In this document: positions 58,941 through 64,000 of the stretch, in pieces
Position numbering within the stretch: the first letter of the stretch is position 1
Layout: each line of letters opens with the position of its first letter
Source of the DNA: Cristatella mucedo
Lineage: Eukaryota > Bryozoa > Phylactolaemata > Cristatellidae
Assembly (NCBI GenBank): GCA_009760855.2
Contig: WPIO01000116.1
Location: 346,001-410,000 of the forward strand
Length of the DNA: 64,000 nt
Direction: 5' to 3'
Program-made: the position numbers and the translations under genes
The notes under the pieces: model-generated
Told to the model about the DNA's origin: nothing
What the model saw: only the letters and a program-made list of their open reading frames with translations
Databases searched by the model: none

Positions 58941-58985
58941 AAGCGTCGATCGGTGCCAGCGGCGGCAGCTGCTGCTCCACTCACT
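58758..58985. repeat. GC-rich block with (GCC)n tract
   Basis: The GCC run spans 58843-58940 (about 98 bp, roughly 32 units) with GC-rich flanks (GGCGGCCGGCGGCCGCC). Poly-Ala, poly-Pro, poly-Gly and poly-Arg frames cross it but have no start context or family motif. Sharply different from the surrounding AT-rich DNA. Confidence 0.93.
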
Positions 58986-58989
58986 TCTC

Positions 58990-60585
58990 CACAACTTCTC
59001 AAGACTATTGATTTAATCTCGGAATAGCGAGCAAAGCTGCCAAGAAGGACGTAGACTGTGGATTGTACTTTTTTTATTTTCACCCAGCAATACCTTCATC
59101 TCAAGCTGTTGGTTATGGCACTTTCAATCATGTCATTACAAAATTTTACTTCCATGGTAATGAAAAACGTCAAAATGTCAAACTAAAGTCTCACTAACCA
59201 CTGGCCTTATGACTCTTCAGCTACTTCTTCTTAAGTGCTCTTCTTGCTGCCGAATACAAGTACAGATTGTTACCATGGTTGCACGAAATGCCACTTATGC
59301 TTGAGGTATTATTCGGAAAATTCTAAAGTGTGAGTCTCAATATATCTTTGATGCATTAGCGATTTGAAAGTAGGTGCTCGTAGCTTTAACACGATTGAAA
59401 TTCAGAAGACGCATTAAAATTTAAAAATAATTGCCCCATCATTTACTAAATAGATTTAGGACATCCGTGTTCGAATAGTAGGCTATAAAAAATATGTCAA
59501 TCGTTAATTATGTCTTATAGATTTGCTGACATTAAACTTGACAAGCTACACCACAGTTGTTTGCTAATATCAGAAGCTTGCAAATAAGTGATCGCGAAAG
59601 TGTGGTGATCTTTGGAAATCTCAGAATATTTATGATCTATTTTCTTCTGCAGGCTCGGCACTGGTAGAATTTGTATGTGTTTTGTCTCTAATATTACGAA
59701 GATATATTATGCATTGTCTGTAAAGGTGATGGCATTCGATCAGGAACCTAGAAATAAAATTTTATTCTTTTGCCATGAAACTATAATTACGTGATTGAAG
59801 AGTTTTCAGATAACGCTGAGTTTTAGTTGTTGATTCTAGATAGCGGAAATACCAGCGGTCTGGATTTAGGATTTTTGCCCACACAGTTAGTCATTATATA
59901 TCCAATTATCTCAAGCTAACCTGTCATTTTTGTTTTAAATAAAAGGCATTAGGGAAATTGAAACTATCACTTCACCGGTCAAGCGTCAAACTGCAAACTG
60001 CAATTGCTACAATAAAAATAAGGTGCCGGTATTTGAAAGCTTCAGTTCACTATTGTAGGAGATTTGACATATGCTAGATAGACGGGCCGGCATTATAAAT
60101 ACAGGCTCCGGATTTTAAGGGGTTGACGAAGGCAAGCTAGACTAGTAAGCCACATCTATTCATCGCTCGAGTAACTCAACAAATAGATAAAAACGCCTGT
60201 GAGACTTACTCAACCTTAGTGGGCCCTTAATTAATTAACCTTAACTAACTATCGTAATCACCCACCAAAACCTGGAAAGAGGAAGCATAGTGGCAGCGCA
60301 TTGGCCGCATCAGAGACTTGAGCAGCAGTGTGCACAAGCTTTCGACTCAACCAGCGGCAGCTTCAATTGGCATTCGTGAGAGGTTTAAATAATCTTTATT
60401 TCCTTTGAATGCAATCAATTAGAAGTTTCAGTCTGATACTCATTTAACGACGACTTCGTTCAGTGCCGTCCTATGCCGTTACTAATAGTAAGCGATCAGG
60501 CACGAGTCGAATGTCAGGCCACTTATCAAAGCAAATGACACCGCTAGATATAAATCGAGAGTCCCAAGATTGTGGGGAAAATTTG
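58990..60585. other. No gene recognised
   Basis: Unique AT-rich sequence. Confidence 0.4.
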
Positions 60586-60587
60586 AA

Positions 60588-62120
60588 AATAATAATGATA
60601 ATAACATGGAATTTGTATATCACCCTCACAGAATTTAATTTTGGTCCAGGACCTGTAAATCGGCTGCAAATGAAGCATGCACAAATGTTTAGTGATAAGA
60701 AGCATAATTTCAACAAGCGTAATTTATTTAGAGTTGACATGCACTGTTTCAGCATGTAAAATAGGGTTGGTGCTAGGCTATACAACGTTAGCCCGCATAA
60801 GTACACAAAGAAAGAACTGAAAGGATGCATTAATGATGTTATAAATAGGTGCAGTTGCAGCTCCTTTTAAAATACCATCCGATGTCGTAACGGCAGTCGT
60901 GAGTGCGCAGCAGGCTTTTGTAGAATACCAGATAGAGGCACAGTCTGAACAAGATTTATGGTTCATACTAAGTAAAGCCAGCCATTTGAGTAGGAAAAGC
61001 TGGTGCTGCGATGCCTAGCCCGATAGGATAGTAGTACTTATAGGCGGAAATGAGCCCGATAAAAAAAGAATTTAAATGTGAGCTTGAAAACTTTGAATTC
61101 GACACGCTGCTTGATACGATTCATTTGCAAGTCAAAGAGACTTCGCATGAGTAATTCAAATACAAAGCCGACGACAGACGAGCCCAGCTGCAGAGTGATT
61201 GATGCACTAACAGTAAGCTCCTGATTCGCAGACCAATGGACCAGCAATCAGTGCGGTACAGAAGTCAAGATGGAAAGAAATAGATATATCGATCGATTTC
61301 CATTTAGTGTTCCTATCTCAGCAAGCCAAAATGTGAGCAGTGCCATGTAGATTACTGCATTAGGACTTTACTGTGGAGCTGATGAGGTCGTCACTCTGAA
61401 GCTACATAAATAGGTCTGGTACGACTATAACCGGGGGAATGCTTGCAAAGTATATCAAAGCATTTTGATTTCTAATTTTCGCGGCACAATTGATTTGCCC
61501 AAAAGTAGTGAGCTGGTTTTTCCGTCATGAGTACGTCTGCTGTTATTCGTGTACGGAAGTCAGTAATTTCTCAAGGGGGATGCTTAGAGAATTTGAATCG
61601 TTGCACCCACGTGAAGGATCAAAGCATAGGTACAATTGAGTGCCATCTGCTTGGAAATTGAAATTCTAGATTATGCTTATTTATTACATCGGCAAGGCGG
61701 AGAGCAAAAAATACAGTGAAGAACGATCCAAGCATTGGCATTGTTAATATTAGTACTTAAGTGCCAGAGGAAATAGGCAGTGCCGCAGGTCACGGATCCG
61801 TTTGGCAGTCACATCGGCTAAGACCTGAGCGATTGCAGTGCTTTGCCAGTGATGCGTAGGCTAGAGGAGAGATACTCAAGAAGGACCGAGTAGTAAATCA
61901 AACCAAGCCCTGCTGTGAGAAATGGCTAAAAATCGGAACGGTTTTACTTAGTTCTGCAATTTCGATGAGGTCGTTATATAAATAAACCAGCTGTGACACT
62001 GCACCATGATTACTCGTGAAATCGGAATGGAAGTTTGCTGAGATGTTTGAAGTTTCGCGATCAGTGTTCGGCCGGTCTGCCACAACTCGTTCTACTGCCT
62101 TTGATAGGATCTAATGAATA
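60588..62120 (-). mobile_element. LINE A copy, very diverged
   Basis: AATAATGATAATAACATGG tail, then the 3' region and RT in scattered matches (for example TGATGCGTAGGCTAGAGGAGAG and CAAAGCATAGGTACAATTGAG). No usable frame. Confidence 0.7.
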
Positions 62121-62151
62121 GAGACTAGGTGGAAGTTGAAAAAGTAGTCTT

Positions 62152-63690
62152 AATAATAATAATAATAATAATAATGCACTTGATTAAGCGCATTCAGAGA
62201 ACTCAATCTCTCTCCAGGCGCTTTACATTTCCTGCAAAGGAAAATACAATGGAATGATGAGTAGAATCCTGCTTGATAAACGAACAAAATAAATAACATG
62301 GTTAGGGGTGACATGCACAGGGTCAGCATGCAAATGTGGTTAGTGGCAGCATGCACAGTGTCAGCACGCATAAGCACATCAAGGAAGAATCACAGGGACC
62401 CTCTAAATGCTGTCCTAAACAGGTGTGTTTTTAAATTCTTTTTAAATGTGGTGAGGTCAGGGGATGTTCTGATGCAGGTCGGGAGGGAGTTCCAGGCTTT
62501 GGGAGCACGCGAACTAAATGCACGGTCTTCAAATGATTTGAGGTTTGTACGAGGTATTTGTAGACTGTTTGATTCCGAAAAGCGGGTGGTACGATGCTTG
62601 GCCTGATCGGGAGTATATCTGAGAGATAGGCTGCAGCCAAAGAATGAAGTTACCTAAAAGTGAGCGATAAAACCTTGAAGTCAATCCGTTGCTTGACTGG
62701 TAGCCAGTGCAGGTCGGCGAGAAGTGGAGTATTGTGGCAACTGCGACGCTCACGACAGACAAGCCTAGCTGCAGAGTTTTGCACCAGCAGCAATCGCCTG
62801 ATCGCACATGCCGGTAGGCCAGTAAGCAGTGAGTTGCAGAAGTCGAGACGGGATGTCACGCATGCATGGATGAACTTGAACGTGATATCCTTATCTTAAC
62901 GAGCCTAATTTTAGCAATGTTATGAAGCTGAAAATAAATAGATGGTGAGCCGTGACAGCACACTAGGTAAGGCGGTTGCTTTCACGACCTCGATCCCGAG
63001 GTCGTGGGTTCGATTCCTACGGTGGGCGATTCTATATCGCCACTGCAAGCAGTGGTGATAGCCGTAAAGGCTCTTCTGTTGCTATACAAAAAAAGGCTGT
63101 TTAATCAGCTAGGATATTTTAGATTTGACTGTGGAGCTGATATGGTCGTCTAACGAGAGGTCGCTTTGGAATATGACACCTAGATTTCGAGCTGATTCAA
63201 CAGGAGATATGCTGGCAGAGCCAATTTTGAGCGTCAGCCTTTCCAATCCTGCGAATCACACTGGGTTCGCCCATAACTAGTAAATTAGTTTTATCCTCGT
63301 TAAGCCTTAGAAAATTTGCTGCCATCCATGTTTGGATGTCATCAATACATGCAGCAAGTGAGTTGAGAGAATTTAGATGATGAATAGAGACTGGACGAAG
63401 TTGAAAAAGTAGTCTATTGCTGTTTCGTTAATTGCTCCATAAACTACTGCATTTTTTAAAGCCACGGGGCATGATCTGTGGCTAAGAATATAGTGATAAT
63501 GTTCGTTATACAAGGCAGCCACCACATATGAATCATACAAGTAGCACCGAGAGAATAGGGTCTGGTCAGCCAGTAGTCTTCATAGTTCTTCATTGATCAG
63601 GATACAAATTTCACGATGATTTCTCTCGTAAAATCTAGACTTTAAACTGTTCTACCTAGCGATTAAGAGGGTTCTATGTGGCTTTATTTT
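62152..63690 (-). mobile_element. LINE A copy, split by a nested SINE1
   Basis: (AAT)n at 62152-62175, hairpin tail, C-terminal RT (62155-62941), then RT resumes at 63116 after the SINE. A deletion near 63375 joins it to upstream RT/linker sequence like that of the 28.7-31 kb copy. Confidence 0.86.
62942..63115 (+). repeat. SINE1, best-preserved copy, nested in LINE A
   Basis: tRNA-like head GAGCCGTGACAGCAC then ACTAGGTAAGGCGG (A-box region, about 62963-62975) and GGTTCGATTCC (B box, 63007-63017), body CGCCACTGCAAGCAGTGG and 3' end GGCTGTTTAATCAGCTAGG. Intact pol III boxes and nesting within a LINE make it relatively young. Confidence 0.9.
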
Positions 63691-63702
63691 ACAGGATGAT
63701 GA

Positions 63703-64000
63703 TGTATTGATGATGATGTATCTCCGTCAGTAACTCCACAAAGTCATAAAGACCATGTGGGCGTTACGCAGGAGAGTTTTGTATAGCCCACTCACAGCCT
63801 AAGCGGCTTTCGGTACGCATTCGGTAGCCAACAGACTTCGTCTCACGCAACAAAGAGAAAGTGGGAAGCATAGCAGAGTCAGGAGAGCAGTTGAGGTAGT
63901 GAGTAGCATAGAAGTAGCAGTTCAGGACCGCTGAAAAAGATGTGCCATAGTCGGCAGTAGGAGAGTAGTTGTCGTTGCGTAAGAATTGTGGAAGCTAGTT
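63703..64000 (-). mobile_element. LINE B 3' end, running off the window
   Basis: Same start (GTATCTCCGTCAGTAACTCC) and C-terminal coding sequence as the 34.7-kb copy; continues past 64000. The tail here is GATGATGTATTGATGATGTA instead of a clean pentamer array. Confidence 0.9.

Noticed and set aside
58664-59083. Poly-Ala, poly-Pro, poly-Gly and poly-Arg frames
   Set aside because: All come from the (GCC)n tract; no start context, motif or splice support.

Overview
The window is animal (metazoan) nuclear DNA, AT-rich and dense in repeats. It has spliced genes with long introns, many decayed L2/CR1-type LINE copies, tRNA-derived SINEs, one hAT MITE and many microsatellites. The phylum cannot be fixed from the sequence; an aquatic invertebrate is my guess, not a demonstration.

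Layout. (1) 1-13.7 kb, minus strand: the 5' part of a TMTC3-type gene (ER O-mannosyltransferase of the transmembrane-plus-TPR family). Six coding exons could be placed and their splice phases all join (368 codons); the TPR part lies beyond the left edge. Introns carry LINEs, SINEs and a Tc1-like remnant. A CpG-rich stretch (14.3-15.3 kb) lies upstream of the start codon. (2) 15.4-34 kb: no convincing host gene; decayed LINE family A, SINE arrays, a pyrimidine minisatellite and a long (CT)n tract. (3) 34.2-53.5 kb: a large inverted duplication (arms about 34165-42248 and 49222-53540, spacer about 7 kb). Each arm carries one two-exon gene for a small secreted cysteine-rich peptide: signal peptide, acidic propiece, a basic processing site split by a phase-1 intron, then a mature peptide with spacing C-x6-C-x7-C-x11-C-x5-CC, close to beta-defensins. 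(4) 57.5-58.0 kb: a third, apparently damaged member with the same intron phase, intron length and first five cysteines. (5) 58-64 kb: more LINE A and LINE B copies, a (GCC)n tract of about 98 bp, and a SINE nested in a LINE.

Main points. The beta-defensin-like cluster is the most interesting content. The two arm copies differ at 15 of 46 aligned mature-peptide codons; 14 of these change the amino acid and one is silent, while all six cysteines are kept. This looks like diversifying selection. The inverted repeat also gives natural empty sites: a nearly complete LINE B (about 3.5 kb, one in-frame stop) and a SINE2 are present in the left arm and absent at the matching points of the right arm. 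SINE2 ends with the LINE A 3' hairpin tail, so it is probably mobilised by LINE A.

All similarity statements rest on reading the sequence and on recalled family motifs; no search was run.
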